This document shows, in pieces, positions 56,829 through 64,000 of a DNA stretch of 64,000 nucleotides. The notes under the pieces were generated by a model that did not search any database, was not told where the DNA came from, and saw only the letters and a list, made by a program, of their open reading frames with translations. Position 1 is the first letter of the stretch. Every line of letters begins with the position of its first letter. The position numbers and the translations under genes were made by a program. Origin of the DNA: Poseidonibacter parvus (GTDB lineage Bacteria > Campylobacterota > Campylobacteria > Campylobacterales > Arcobacteraceae); the NCBI RefSeq assembly GCF_001956695.1, contig NZ_CP019070.1, forward strand, positions 930,001 to 994,000. Reading direction: 5' to 3'.

Positions 56829-57749
56829 ATGGCAATTTATACATGTGGACATACAACTCCTGATTCAGACTCAATCTGTTCAGCGATTTCATTAGGATAT
56901 TTATTAAATAAAATTGGACGTGAAGCAATTCCAGCACGTCAAGGTCCTGTTTCTCCTGAAACTCAATTTATTTTAGATAAGTTTGGTTTTGAAGCACCAT
57001 TATTAAAAACTGAATTTGCAGGTGAAGAATTATTTATCACTGATTATTCAGACAAAGGTCAAGCACCTGCTGATATTGATCAAGCGACTGTAGTTGGTAT
57101 CGTAGATCATCATAAATTAGGTGATATTACAACTTCAACTCCATTAGAGTGTTGGATTAGACCTGTTGGTTGTACTAATACAATTGTAAAAGAAATGTAT
57201 GATTATCATGGTGTTGAAATTCCAGTAAATATTGCAGGTATTATGTTATGTGCAATTTTATCTGATACTGTAATTTTTAAATCACCAACTTGTACTCCAA
57301 TTGATATGAAAATTGTAAAAGAATTAGCGGAGATTGCTGGTATTAATGATTTTGCTGCACTTGGAATGGAAATGTTTAAAGTTAAATCAGCAGTTGAAGG
57401 TGTTCCTGTTAGAGATTTAATCTTAAGAGATTATAAACCTTTTGATATGCACGGAAATGCTGTTGGAATTGGACAACTTGAAGTAATTGATTTGGCTATT
57501 TTTGATTCAATAAAAGATGATTTAGAAGCAGATTTAGAAGACTTAAGAGCAGAAAAGAATCTTCATACAGCATGTTTAATCTTAACTGATATTATGAAAG
57601 AAGGTTCAGAAATTTTAGTAGCTTCTGTTGATAATTCAATTTTTGAAACAGCATTTAATAAAGAATTAGTTGATGGAAAAGTTTGGTTAGATGGGTGTTT
57701 ATCTAGAAAAAAACAAATTATTCCTTTCTTAGAACCAGCATTTGCTTAA
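56829..57749 (+). CDS. ppaC: Manganese-dependent inorganic pyrophosphatase
   Basis: 306 residues, family II pyrophosphatase of the DHH superfamily. CGHTTPDSDSICSA, VGIVDHHKLGD and the C-terminal LSRKKQIIPFL are typical. It hydrolyses pyrophosphate with Mn. AGGAAA precedes the ATG. Confidence 0.96.
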   Translation: MAIYTCGHTTPDSDSICSAISLGYLLNKIGREAIPARQGPVSPETQFILDKFGFEAPLLKTEFAGEELFITDYSDKGQAPADIDQATVVGIVDHHKLGDITTSTPLECWIRPVGCTNTIVKEMYDYHGVEIPVNIAGIMLCAILSDTVIFKSPTCTPIDMKIVKELAEIAGINDFAALGMEMFKVKSAVEGVPVRDLILRDYKPFDMHGNAVGIGQLEVIDLAIFDSIKDDLEADLEDLRAEKNLHTACLILTDIMKEGSEILVASVDNSIFETAFNKELVDGKVWLDGCLSRKKQIIPFLEPAFA

Positions 57750-57756
57750 ATGCTTT

Positions 57757-57781
57757 AAATAATCCCTTCTTGGGATTATTT
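57757..57781 (+). terminator. Terminator of ppaC
   Basis: AAATAATCCC (57757-57766) and GGGATTATTT (57772-57781) form a 10-bp stem with loop TTCTT, followed by a T run. It is eight bases after the ppaC stop. Confidence 0.85.
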
Positions 57782-57794
57782 GTCTTTTTTTAAC

Positions 57795-58385
57795 TCAAAA
57801 GTTTATTATAGTTAATAAGTCTTTTTTACTATTTATTTGTTTCTCATAAGCTTGTATCCCTTTTGAAAGTAGTGAGTTTTTCAATCCTTCTCCTATCTTA
57901 CTTGATACAAATACATTTACATTAAAATCTAAAAATATTTTAGGTAAAACAATTGCAGGTTTTGAGTTATTTATAAAAACTTCATTTTCAAATACTTTTA
58001 TTAAAGTTACATCATTTTCTTGCATTTTATAAATATGTATAAATTCATCAGTTGCTAGCATAGATTCAAAATCATTTTTATTAGAACTACAAATAGCAAC
58101 AATATAACTTGTACTTTCGTCTTCAATTGATATCTTATTTCCATATACTATTGCTCTTGTCAATTTTTGTCTTGCATTTTTTAATATTCTAGTAAATGTA
58201 GGTCTTGAAACTTGCATACTAATAGCAGCTTCTTCTTGATATAAATCTAAAATATCCATTAAATATATAGCTTCCATCTCTTCATTTAATAAAGTACTAA
58301 CTGCATTATATTTTTTATTTTCAGGAACAAACTCTTTAAATGATGGTTTAAAAGTTAAGTTTCTCTTTGTTTTTTCTCTTCCCAT
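57795..58385 (-). CDS. DUF134 regulator with NifX-like sensor domain
   Basis: 196 residues. The N-terminal DUF134 domain has a helix-turn-helix like sigma region 4 (LLNEEMEAIYLMDILDLYQE, SMQVSRPTFTRILKNARQKL). From about 90 a NifX/NafY-like alpha/beta fold follows (YIVAICSSNKNDF, FVSSKIGEGLKNSLLSKGIQA), a class known to bind Fe-Mo cofactor precursors or Fe-S units. AAGGATAAT precedes the ATG. It is divergent from the cyd operon, whose promoter carries a large palindrome; it is the probable regulator. Confidence 0.85.
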   Translation of the reverse strand: MGREKTKRNLTFKPSFKEFVPENKKYNAVSTLLNEEMEAIYLMDILDLYQEEAAISMQVSRPTFTRILKNARQKLTRAIVYGNKISIEDESTSYIVAICSSNKNDFESMLATDEFIHIYKMQENDVTLIKVFENEVFINNSKPAIVLPKIFLDFNVNVFVSSKIGEGLKNSLLSKGIQAYEKQINSKKDLLTIINF

Positions 58386-58430
58386 TATTATCCTTGTTTA
58401 AAATAATATCTAAATTCTCTTGAAATATTC

Positions 58431-58475
58431 TTGACATATGTTCAATAAAGTGTTATCATTTTGAACATATGTCAA
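58431..58475. promoter_or_regulatory. cyd promoter with perfect 15-bp inverted repeat
   Basis: TTGACATATGTTCAA (58431-58445) and TTGAACATATGTCAA (58461-58475) are exact reverse complements, centres 30 bp apart, about three helical turns. Each arm holds ACATATGT, itself a palindrome. A sigma-70 promoter lies within: TTGACA at 58431-58436, 17 bp, TATCAT at 58454-58459. The left arm covers the -35 box and the right arm the start region, a repressor layout. Confidence 0.85.
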
Positions 58476-58489
58476 CAAAAGGAGATTTT

Positions 58490-58702
58490 ATGTTGAATAT
58501 CAAAAATATTTACTCTTTTTATATTAATGGTTTTAAAAACATGACTATTGGAAAAACATTATGGAAACTCATATTAATAAAACTATTGGTTATATTTCTT
58601 TTTCTTAACTATTTTGTACATGATAAATCTTTAAAAAGTGAATATAAGACATATGAGGAAAAAGTTGATTTTGTATATAAAAATTTAACTAAAGAAAATT
58701 GA
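58490..58702 (+). CDS. DUF4492 membrane protein of the cyd operon
   Basis: 70 residues from the ATG at 58490, which AAAGGAG at 58478-58484 selects over the ATG at 58469. It reads IYSFYINGFKNMTIGKTLW followed by a membrane helix (LILIKLLVIFLFLNYFV), the pattern of DUF4492 proteins found before cydA in Campylobacterota and Bacteroidetes. Its role is unknown; assembly or stability of the bd oxidase is a reasonable guess. cydA follows 10 bases later. Confidence 0.82.
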   Translation: MLNIKNIYSFYINGFKNMTIGKTLWKLILIKLLVIFLFLNYFVHDKSLKSEYKTYEEKVDFVYKNLTKEN

Positions 58703-58712
58703 GGATAATAAA

Positions 58713-60242
58713 ATGGAAGAACATTTAGTTGATTGGTCAAGAGCACAGTTTGCACTTACTGCAATGTATCATTGGATATTCGTTCCATTGACATTGGGGC
58801 TTGGTTTTATTGTAGCTATTATGGAAAGTATTTATGTAAAAACAAATGATGAATTTTGGAAAAAAACAACAAAATTTTGGATGGGTTTATTTGCAATAAA
58901 TTTTGCTATTGGAGTTGCAACAGGAATTATAATGGAGTTTGAGTTTGGTACAAACTGGGCAAATTACTCTTGGTTTGTAGGTGATATTTTTGGTGCACCT
59001 TTAGCGGTTGAAGGTATTTTAGCATTTTTTATGGAAAGTACTTTTTTTGCTGTTATGTTTTTTGGATGGGATAAAGTAAGTAAAGGTTTTCATCTTCTAT
59101 CAACTTGGCTAGTAGCTGTTGGTTCAAACTTATCAGCACTTTGGATTTTAGTTGCAAATGGATGGATGCAATATCCTGTTGGAATGACTTTTAATCCAGA
59201 TACTGTAAGAAATGAAATGAATAACTTTTGGGATGTTTTATTCTCACCTGTTGCAGTTAGTAAGTTTTTGCATACAATTGCTAGTGGTTATGTATTAGCT
59301 TCTTTATTTGTAATTGGTATTAGTTCATGGTATTTATTAAAGAAGAGAGATATTTTATTTGCTAAAAGATCTATTATTATAGGTTCTACTTTTGGACTTA
59401 TTACTTCGCTTTTTTTAATTTTAAGTGGAGATGAGTCAGCTCATCAAGTTGCACTTAAACAACCTATGAAACTTGCAGCAATGGAAGGATTATATGAAGG
59501 AACAACAGATGCAGGAATTGTGGCTATGGGAATATTAAATCCTAAAAAAACAATTTCAAATGATGAAGAACCTTTTCTTTTAGAAGTAACAGCTCCTTAT
59601 GCACTTTCACTTCTAGGGTATCACGATATACATGCTTTTGTCCCTGGAATTAAAGATTTAGTTTATGGAAATGTAGAACAAGGAATTATCAGTACACAAG
59701 AGAAAATGCAAAAAGGAAAACTTGCAGTTCAAGCTTTAGAAAATTATAAAGAAGCTAAGAAAGCAAAAAATGAAGATCAATTACTTCAATCAAAAGCAGT
59801 TCTTGATGAAAATATGAAGTATTTTGGTTATGGACATATTAAAAAAGTAGAAGATGTAGTTCCTCCTGTTGCTATTAGTTTTTATTCTTTTCATATTATG
59901 GTTGCACTTGGTTCTTGGTTTACACTACTTTTTACAATGGTATTATTTTTTGCAACAAAAAGAGATATTTTGAAATACCCATTACTTTTAAAAGCAGCTT
60001 TATGGAGCATTCCTTTAGGTTATATCGCAAGTGAAGCTGGATGGGTTGTTGCAGAAGTTGGAAGACAACCTTGGGCTATTCAAGATTTAATGCCAGTTGG
60101 AATTGCTGCTACTAAAATAGCTACAACAAATGTAATGATAAGTTTCTTTATTTTTGCAACTTTATTTACAGTATTACTAATTGCAGAAGTGAAAATAATG
60201 ACTAAACAAATAGGTCTTGGATCTGAAAGTAAGGAGCATTAA
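58713..60242 (+). CDS. cydA: Cytochrome bd oxidase subunit I
   Basis: 509 residues. A haem-ligand His is in AMYHWIFVPLTLGLG near the N terminus; GRQPWAIQ (about 450) is the bd signature. The Q-loop between GDESAHQV and YFGYGHI is long, as in E. coli CydA. The enzyme reduces oxygen with quinol at high affinity. It is followed at once by cydB. Confidence 0.97.
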   Translation: MEEHLVDWSRAQFALTAMYHWIFVPLTLGLGFIVAIMESIYVKTNDEFWKKTTKFWMGLFAINFAIGVATGIIMEFEFGTNWANYSWFVGDIFGAPLAVEGILAFFMESTFFAVMFFGWDKVSKGFHLLSTWLVAVGSNLSALWILVANGWMQYPVGMTFNPDTVRNEMNNFWDVLFSPVAVSKFLHTIASGYVLASLFVIGISSWYLLKKRDILFAKRSIIIGSTFGLITSLFLILSGDESAHQVALKQPMKLAAMEGLYEGTTDAGIVAMGILNPKKTISNDEEPFLLEVTAPYALSLLGYHDIHAFVPGIKDLVYGNVEQGIISTQEKMQKGKLAVQALENYKEAKKAKNEDQLLQSKAVLDENMKYFGYGHIKKVEDVVPPVAISFYSFHIMVALGSWFTLLFTMVLFFATKRDILKYPLLLKAALWSIPLGYIASEAGWVVAEVGRQPWAIQDLMPVGIAATKIATTNVMISFFIFATLFTVLLIAEVKIMTKQIGLGSESKEH

Positions 60243-61376
60243 ATGGGTTTTGGAACATTAGAACTTTTAACACTTCAACAATATTGGTGGATGATAATAT
60301 CTTTATTAGGTGGTCTTTTTGTGTTTATTATGTTTGTACAAGGTGGACAAACTTTAATGGATAAATTAAGTGATAGTGAAATAGAAAAAACTATGTTAAT
60401 TAATAGTATTGGAAGAAAATGGGAATTAGGTTTTACAACTTTAGTTCTGTTTGGTGGTGCTTTATTTGCAGCTTTTCCACTATTTTATGCAACTAGTTTT
60501 GGTGGAGCTTATTGGGTATGGTTAGCTATTTTATTTTGTTTTATTATTCAAGCTGTAAGTTATGAATTTAGAACAAAACCTAATAATTTTCTAGGACAAA
60601 AAACATATGAAATGTTTTTAAAAATCAATGGAAATATTGGAACTTTTTTATTAGGAGTTGCTATTAGTACATTTTTTAGTGGGAGTGAGTTTATAGTTGA
60701 TTCAAACAATTTTGTAGATTGGCAAAACCCACTAAGAGGTTTAGAATCACTACTTAATCCATATAATTATTTACTAGGCTTTGCGCTTGTATATTTAGCA
60801 AAAATAAGTGGAGCTTTATATTTTATTAATAATATTGATCACCATGAAATAAGACAAAGAGCTGTTTTATCTATTAAAACAAATATGATTTTCTTTTTAC
60901 TCTCGTTTTTAAGTTTTATGACTTGGATTCTTATAAAAGATGGATATGCAGTTGATAGTGAAGGTTTTGTGTCTATAGAAAGATTTAAATATTTTCAAAA
61001 TTTTATTGATATGCCAATTGTTTTAGTTATGTTTTTAATAGGTGTAGCAATGGTAATTATTGCTGTATTTGTTACAGTTATTTTTAGAAAAACTTGTTGT
61101 ATTAAGACAGGTGGAATTGGAATAGTTCTTACTGTAATGGCTGTTTTATTAAATGTTGGATTAAACAACACAGCTTATTATCCTTCAACAGTTGACTTAC
61201 AAAGTAGTCTTACAATAGTAAATAGTTCAGGAAGTCATTATACTTTGATAACAATGTCTTATGTATCATTGATGGTACCTTTTGTATTAGCTTATATTAC
61301 TTACGCTTGGTATAGCATGGATAAAGTAAAAATTACAAAAGAAGAAATTCAATCTCCTGATTCTCATAATTATTAA
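60243..61376 (+). CDS. cydB: Cytochrome bd oxidase subunit II
   Basis: 377 residues with about eight or nine membrane segments. YWWMIISLLGGLFVFIMFVQGGQTL at the start, NSIGRKWELGFTTLVLFGGALFAAFPLFYA, and FEFRTKP-like YEFRTKPNN are family features. It stabilises the haem domain of CydA. The ATG directly follows the cydA stop. Confidence 0.97.
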   Translation: MGFGTLELLTLQQYWWMIISLLGGLFVFIMFVQGGQTLMDKLSDSEIEKTMLINSIGRKWELGFTTLVLFGGALFAAFPLFYATSFGGAYWVWLAILFCFIIQAVSYEFRTKPNNFLGQKTYEMFLKINGNIGTFLLGVAISTFFSGSEFIVDSNNFVDWQNPLRGLESLLNPYNYLLGFALVYLAKISGALYFINNIDHHEIRQRAVLSIKTNMIFFLLSFLSFMTWILIKDGYAVDSEGFVSIERFKYFQNFIDMPIVLVMFLIGVAMVIIAVFVTVIFRKTCCIKTGGIGIVLTVMAVLLNVGLNNTAYYPSTVDLQSSLTIVNSSGSHYTLITMSYVSLMVPFVLAYITYAWYSMDKVKITKEEIQSPDSHNY

Positions 61377-61389
61377 AAAGGTTAAAAAT

Positions 61390-61491
61390 ATGGAATATTT
61401 AAGTGAATTAATTTGGTTAAGTCTTTGGCCCGTGGTTATATATCTAGGATATAAAATCTCAATAATAAACGCAACAAAGGAAATAAAATGA
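61390..61491 (+). CDS. 33-residue CydX-like membrane peptide
   Basis: It starts at ATG 61390 after AAAAAGG and overlaps the NifX-like gene in an ATGA junction at 61488. It reads MEYLSELIWLSLWPVVIYL then GYKISIINATKEIK: one hydrophobic helix with a charged C terminus. Small one-helix subunits (CydX, CydS) support bd oxidases elsewhere; the sequence is not clearly homologous, so the assignment rests on position, size and topology. Confidence 0.65.
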   Translation: MEYLSELIWLSLWPVVIYLGYKISIINATKEIK

Positions 61492-61892
61492 TTGCAATAC
61501 CAGTAAAAACAAATAAAGAAAATACAGCAGTGTCAACAATGTTCGGGAAAGCTAAATATTTTGCTTTAATCTCAAATGATAAAATAGAAATTATAAGAAA
61601 TGAGCATGCAGGTGGAAGAGCAGTTGCGACATGGTTAAAAAGTATGAATGTAGATATCCTTATAACTTCTCATATGGGTGATAATCCATTTTCTGTACTT
61701 TTAGAAATGGGAATAAAAGTTTATTTTGCCGGAAACGAAAGAATTGAAATGAATGATGTTTTATTAAAATATGCAGATGGAGAATTACCACCTTTAACTT
61801 TAGAGAATTTTAAAACACTTATGAAAGATGATTTACACAATAATCGTAAATCAAAAAATAAAGAATTAAATAAAAGTTCTATATTTATTTAG
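61488..61892 (+). CDS. Stand-alone NifX/NafY-like protein
   Basis: 134 residues; the first 110 form a dinitrogenase Fe-Mo cofactor-type domain (MIAIPVKTNKENTAVSTMFG, KYFALISNDK, SHMGDNPFSVLLEMGIKVYF). A short basic, Asn/Lys-rich tail follows. No nif genes are in the window. The same fold ends the DUF134 regulator upstream, so the two may bind the same Fe-S or other cofactor, or each other. AAAGGAA lies before the ATG. Confidence 0.85.
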   Translation: MIAIPVKTNKENTAVSTMFGKAKYFALISNDKIEIIRNEHAGGRAVATWLKSMNVDILITSHMGDNPFSVLLEMGIKVYFAGNERIEMNDVLLKYADGELPPLTLENFKTLMKDDLHNNRKSKNKELNKSSIFI

Positions 61893-61941
61893 TTTATAGT
61901 AATATTAATGCTTATATTAATTTAAACAAAAAGGATAAAAA

Positions 61942-62517
61942 ATGAAACATGTATTAATGACTTTACCTTATACTTCAGATGCATTAGAACCATTAATGTC
62001 AAAAGAAACTTTAGAGTTTCACTATGGAAAACACCACCAAACTTATGTTAATAAATTAAATGAATTAATTGAAAATACTAAATATGAAAATTTATCATTA
62101 AATGAAATAATAAAAACTTCAGAAGGTGGGGTTTTTAATAACGCAGCACAAGTTTCTAACCATGATTTTTTCTGGAATGGTTTAACTCCTAATCAAACAA
62201 ATATTCCTTCAAATCTTGAAGATGAGTTAGTTAAAGCTTTTGGAAGTGTTGAAGAATTTAAAAAAGAATTTACGGCAAAAGCAATAGGACAATTTGGTTC
62301 AGGTTGGGCTTGGTTGGTTCAAGATGAAAATAAAAACTTAAAAATAATTACAACTTCAAATGCACAAACACCAATTCAAAGTGATTTAAAACCACTATTA
62401 GTATGTGATGTTTGGGAACATGCTTATTATATAGATGTAAGAAATGCAAGACCTGCTTATTTAGAAAATTTTTGGAAACTTGTTAATTGGAATTTTGTAG
62501 AAAAAAACCTTGATTGA
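61942..62517 (+). CDS. sodB: Superoxide dismutase, Fe type
   Basis: 191 residues. The metal ligands are in HYGKHHQTYV, SNHDFFWNGL, and DVWEHAYYIDVRN (Asp and His). Gln in FNNAAQV marks the iron form. It removes superoxide in the cytoplasm. It lies 49 bases after the NifX-like gene and could be cotranscribed with the cyd genes. Confidence 0.96.
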   Translation: MKHVLMTLPYTSDALEPLMSKETLEFHYGKHHQTYVNKLNELIENTKYENLSLNEIIKTSEGGVFNNAAQVSNHDFFWNGLTPNQTNIPSNLEDELVKAFGSVEEFKKEFTAKAIGQFGSGWAWLVQDENKNLKIITTSNAQTPIQSDLKPLLVCDVWEHAYYIDVRNARPAYLENFWKLVNWNFVEKNLD

Positions 62518-62518
62518 T

Positions 62519-62543
62519 TAATATTTGATTGTAATCAATATTA
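62519..62543 (+). terminator. Possible terminator after sodB
   Basis: TAATATTTGATT and AATCAATATTA pair around GT with one bulged T, two bases after the sodB stop; only a short T run follows (ATTTTG). Confidence 0.4.
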
Positions 62544-62596
62544 TTTTGAAGTAAGTAAGTTATAATCACTGATAATTTATATTATAAGGCTAATTT

Positions 62597-63031
62597 ATGA
62601 AAAAATACTCTTTATTTATTTTATTCTTTATTTTAACTTACTGTTGTAATGCTCAAATGTTTAATGAAAGTGAATCTATTATAAAAGATACAAATACAAA
62701 TTTATTATGGGAAGACACAAAGGAAGCTAAGAGTATAAAAAGAACTTTTAAACAAGCTAATGATTATTGTAAAAATTTAGAGCTAGATGGGCATAAGAAT
62801 TGGAAAGTACCAGGTTTTATGCCTTTATTTTCACTTGTTGATACAAAAGTTTATAATCCTACTTTATCAAAAAAATTTAAATATTTTGTTTCTGATAATT
62901 ACTGGACAAGTAAAACTTTTGGACATGCTACAAGTGGCGAAGCTTTTGTTATAAACTTTCTTTCTGGTGCTTTTAATAGGGAATTGATGGAAGACAAGTT
63001 TTTTGTAAGATGTTACAAAATTTTAAAATAA
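62597..63031 (+). CDS. Exported Lcl-domain (DUF1566) protein
   Basis: 144 residues with a signal peptide (MKKYSLFILFFILTYCCNA). The rest is a Lcl C-terminal domain: DTNTNLLWEDTKEAKS, CKNLELDGHKNWKVPG, YWTSKTFGHATSGEAFVINF and the closing FFVRCYK. Two Cys (YCKNL, RCYK) could pair. In Legionella such domains bind glycosaminoglycans; the role here is open. Confidence 0.85.
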   Translation: MKKYSLFILFFILTYCCNAQMFNESESIIKDTNTNLLWEDTKEAKSIKRTFKQANDYCKNLELDGHKNWKVPGFMPLFSLVDTKVYNPTLSKKFKYFVSDNYWTSKTFGHATSGEAFVINFLSGAFNRELMEDKFFVRCYKILK

Positions 63032-63042
63032 GAGAAAATAGA

Positions 63043-64000
63043 TTATTTATATTCTATTTTCTCATTAGAAGCTAAAAGTGCTCCACAAAGTTGATATAAA
63101 ATTCTAGCACCTACATTTTCATCCCATCCATTTTTACTAGTTCCAACCTCACATAAATCAAAACCAATAATATTTCTTCCACTTTTGACTATTAAAAATA
63201 TTAGATACTCAAGTTGTGAAAAACTAAGACCACTAGGAACTGGTGTACCTGTATTTGGGCAGTTAATTGGTTCTAGACCATCAATATCAATTGATAAGTA
63301 AACATTATTTGGAAGCTGTTCAATATATGGAGTAAAAACTTCTTTTAAAGATTTTCCATTTGCTAATTCTTCTTTCATTTGTGAGTCATATAAACAAGAA
63401 CCTTTATTTCCATAATCTTTTAATCTATTTGCTTCTTCACTTGAATAATCTCTAATTCCAAATTGAACAAGTTTTGAGATTTTTTTACATTCATTCATTG
63501 CATTATAAAAAATAGAAGCATGAGAATAGGTAAAGCCTTCATAAGCACATCGTAAGTCATGATGAGCATCGACATGAAGTATTCCAAAATCTTCATCTTG
63601 TGTATCATTTAAAGCTTTTATAAGACCAAGTGGTGAAGAGTGATCACCACCTACAACGCCAACAGATTTACCTTTTTTGATTTGTTTGATTGCTTTTTTA
63701 TAAACAGAAGTATTTAAAATATCTGATGCCTCATTTACAAATTTGAGTGCTTTTTTATCTTCATTACCTTTTTCTATGGCATCTATTACTTTAATAGCTT
63801 TTTTTCTAGCTTTATTGCTTAACTCTAATAAATCCTTATCAGTTTCAAGCATAGCAATACCAGCAGTATAAGGTTTAATATAATGGTAGTTTTCTACATC
63901 AAGTTGATGACTTGAAAGTTTAATAGCATCAGGAGCTTTTGCTGTACCTTGTCCATATGACACTGTAGCTTCCCAAGGAACTGGTATTAAAACTAAAGAA
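63043..64000 (-). CDS. speB: Agmatinase, 5' end cut by the window
   Basis: About 319 codons lie in the window; the coding frame runs past a GTG at 63963 up to the window edge (VPWEATVSYGQGT), so the true start is outside. Mn ligands of the ureohydrolase family are in GGDHSS, HVDAHHDLR and SIDIDGLEP; GTPVPSGLSFSQL is typical of agmatinases. It converts agmatine to putrescine and urea. A related ureohydrolase cannot be fully excluded. Confidence 0.88.
   Translation of the reverse strand, partial: SLVLIPVPWEATVSYGQGTAKAPDAIKLSSHQLDVENYHYIKPYTAGIAMLETDKDLLELSNKARKKAIKVIDAIEKGNEDKKALKFVNEASDILNTSVYKKAIKQIKKGKSVGVVGGDHSSPLGLIKALNDTQDEDFGILHVDAHHDLRCAYEGFTYSHASIFYNAMNECKKISKLVQFGIRDYSSEEANRLKDYGNKGSCLYDSQMKEELANGKSLKEVFTPYIEQLPNNVYLSIDIDGLEPINCPNTGTPVPSGLSFSQLEYLIFLIVKSGRNIIGFDLCEVGTSKNGWDENVGARILYQLCGALLASNEKIEYK

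Noticed and set aside
1-64000. Search for CRISPR arrays, insertion sequences and prophage genes
   Set aside because: No regularly spaced direct repeats, transposase, integrase or phage structural genes are visible in the sequence.

Overview
The window looks like chromosomal DNA of an Arcobacter-type member of the Campylobacterota. The evidence is low G+C with A/T-ending codons, a ribosomal operon without rpmD (L30), a zinc-type S14, a bacterial AspRS of the non-discriminating kind, many chemotaxis, Cache and two-component genes, and a bd oxidase operon headed by a DUF4492 gene. I see no prophage, insertion sequence or CRISPR array. The genus is inferred from gene content alone.

Layout. 1-8212: the S10/spc ribosomal operon from the end of rplB through secY, map and infA, closed by a strong hairpin. 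8213-10463: a small HTH gene, three evenly spaced TTGTACAA palindromes, a family-4 UDG-like protein with altered catalytic motifs, and a lipoprotein. 10508-18983: aspS, a ZnuA-like binding protein without its histidines, a soluble Cache-CheW protein, YgiQ-type radical SAM, adk and a CinA/MoaB-like protein. 19087-26950: a NIT/CZB chemoreceptor, a Sel1 protein, uvrC, an SRAP protein with Pro in place of the catalytic Cys, a LicA-like kinase and a glutathione peroxidase with two plausible starts. 27079-32000: tRNA-Pro, an HxlR regulator divergent from a nitroreductase/LLM/SDR operon (the SDR is frameshifted), a SprT-like protease and a membrane J-protein.

32099-41400: lactate permease, DsbA-like protein, J-domain and DUF4139 proteins, ADP-ribosylglycohydrolase-like protein, PsiE, a radical SAM protein, and a two-component system that faces a 27-residue membrane peptide gene carrying a tandem 11-bp repeat upstream. 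Two extremely lysine-rich small proteins follow. 41528-52300: NagZ, cytochrome c peroxidase, Xth, a Cache-GGDEF protein, an autoregulated-looking peroxiredoxin/HAD/TetR operon, and TauE, MFS and AEC transporters. 52318-57780: a Cache histidine kinase, aspA with a one-domain asparaginase, ferritin and Mn-pyrophosphatase.

57795-62517 is the most interesting unit. A DUF134 regulator with a NifX-like sensor domain is transcribed away from an operon encoding DUF4492, CydA, CydB, a 33-residue membrane peptide and a stand-alone NifX-like protein, with Fe-superoxide dismutase next. A perfect 15-bp inverted repeat lies on a consensus sigma-70 promoter (TTGACA, 17 bp, TATCAT). The layout suggests iron- or redox-responsive control of high-affinity oxygen respiration by a NifX-fold regulator, without any nitrogen-fixation genes here. 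The window ends with an Lcl-domain protein and the 3' part of an agmatinase gene.
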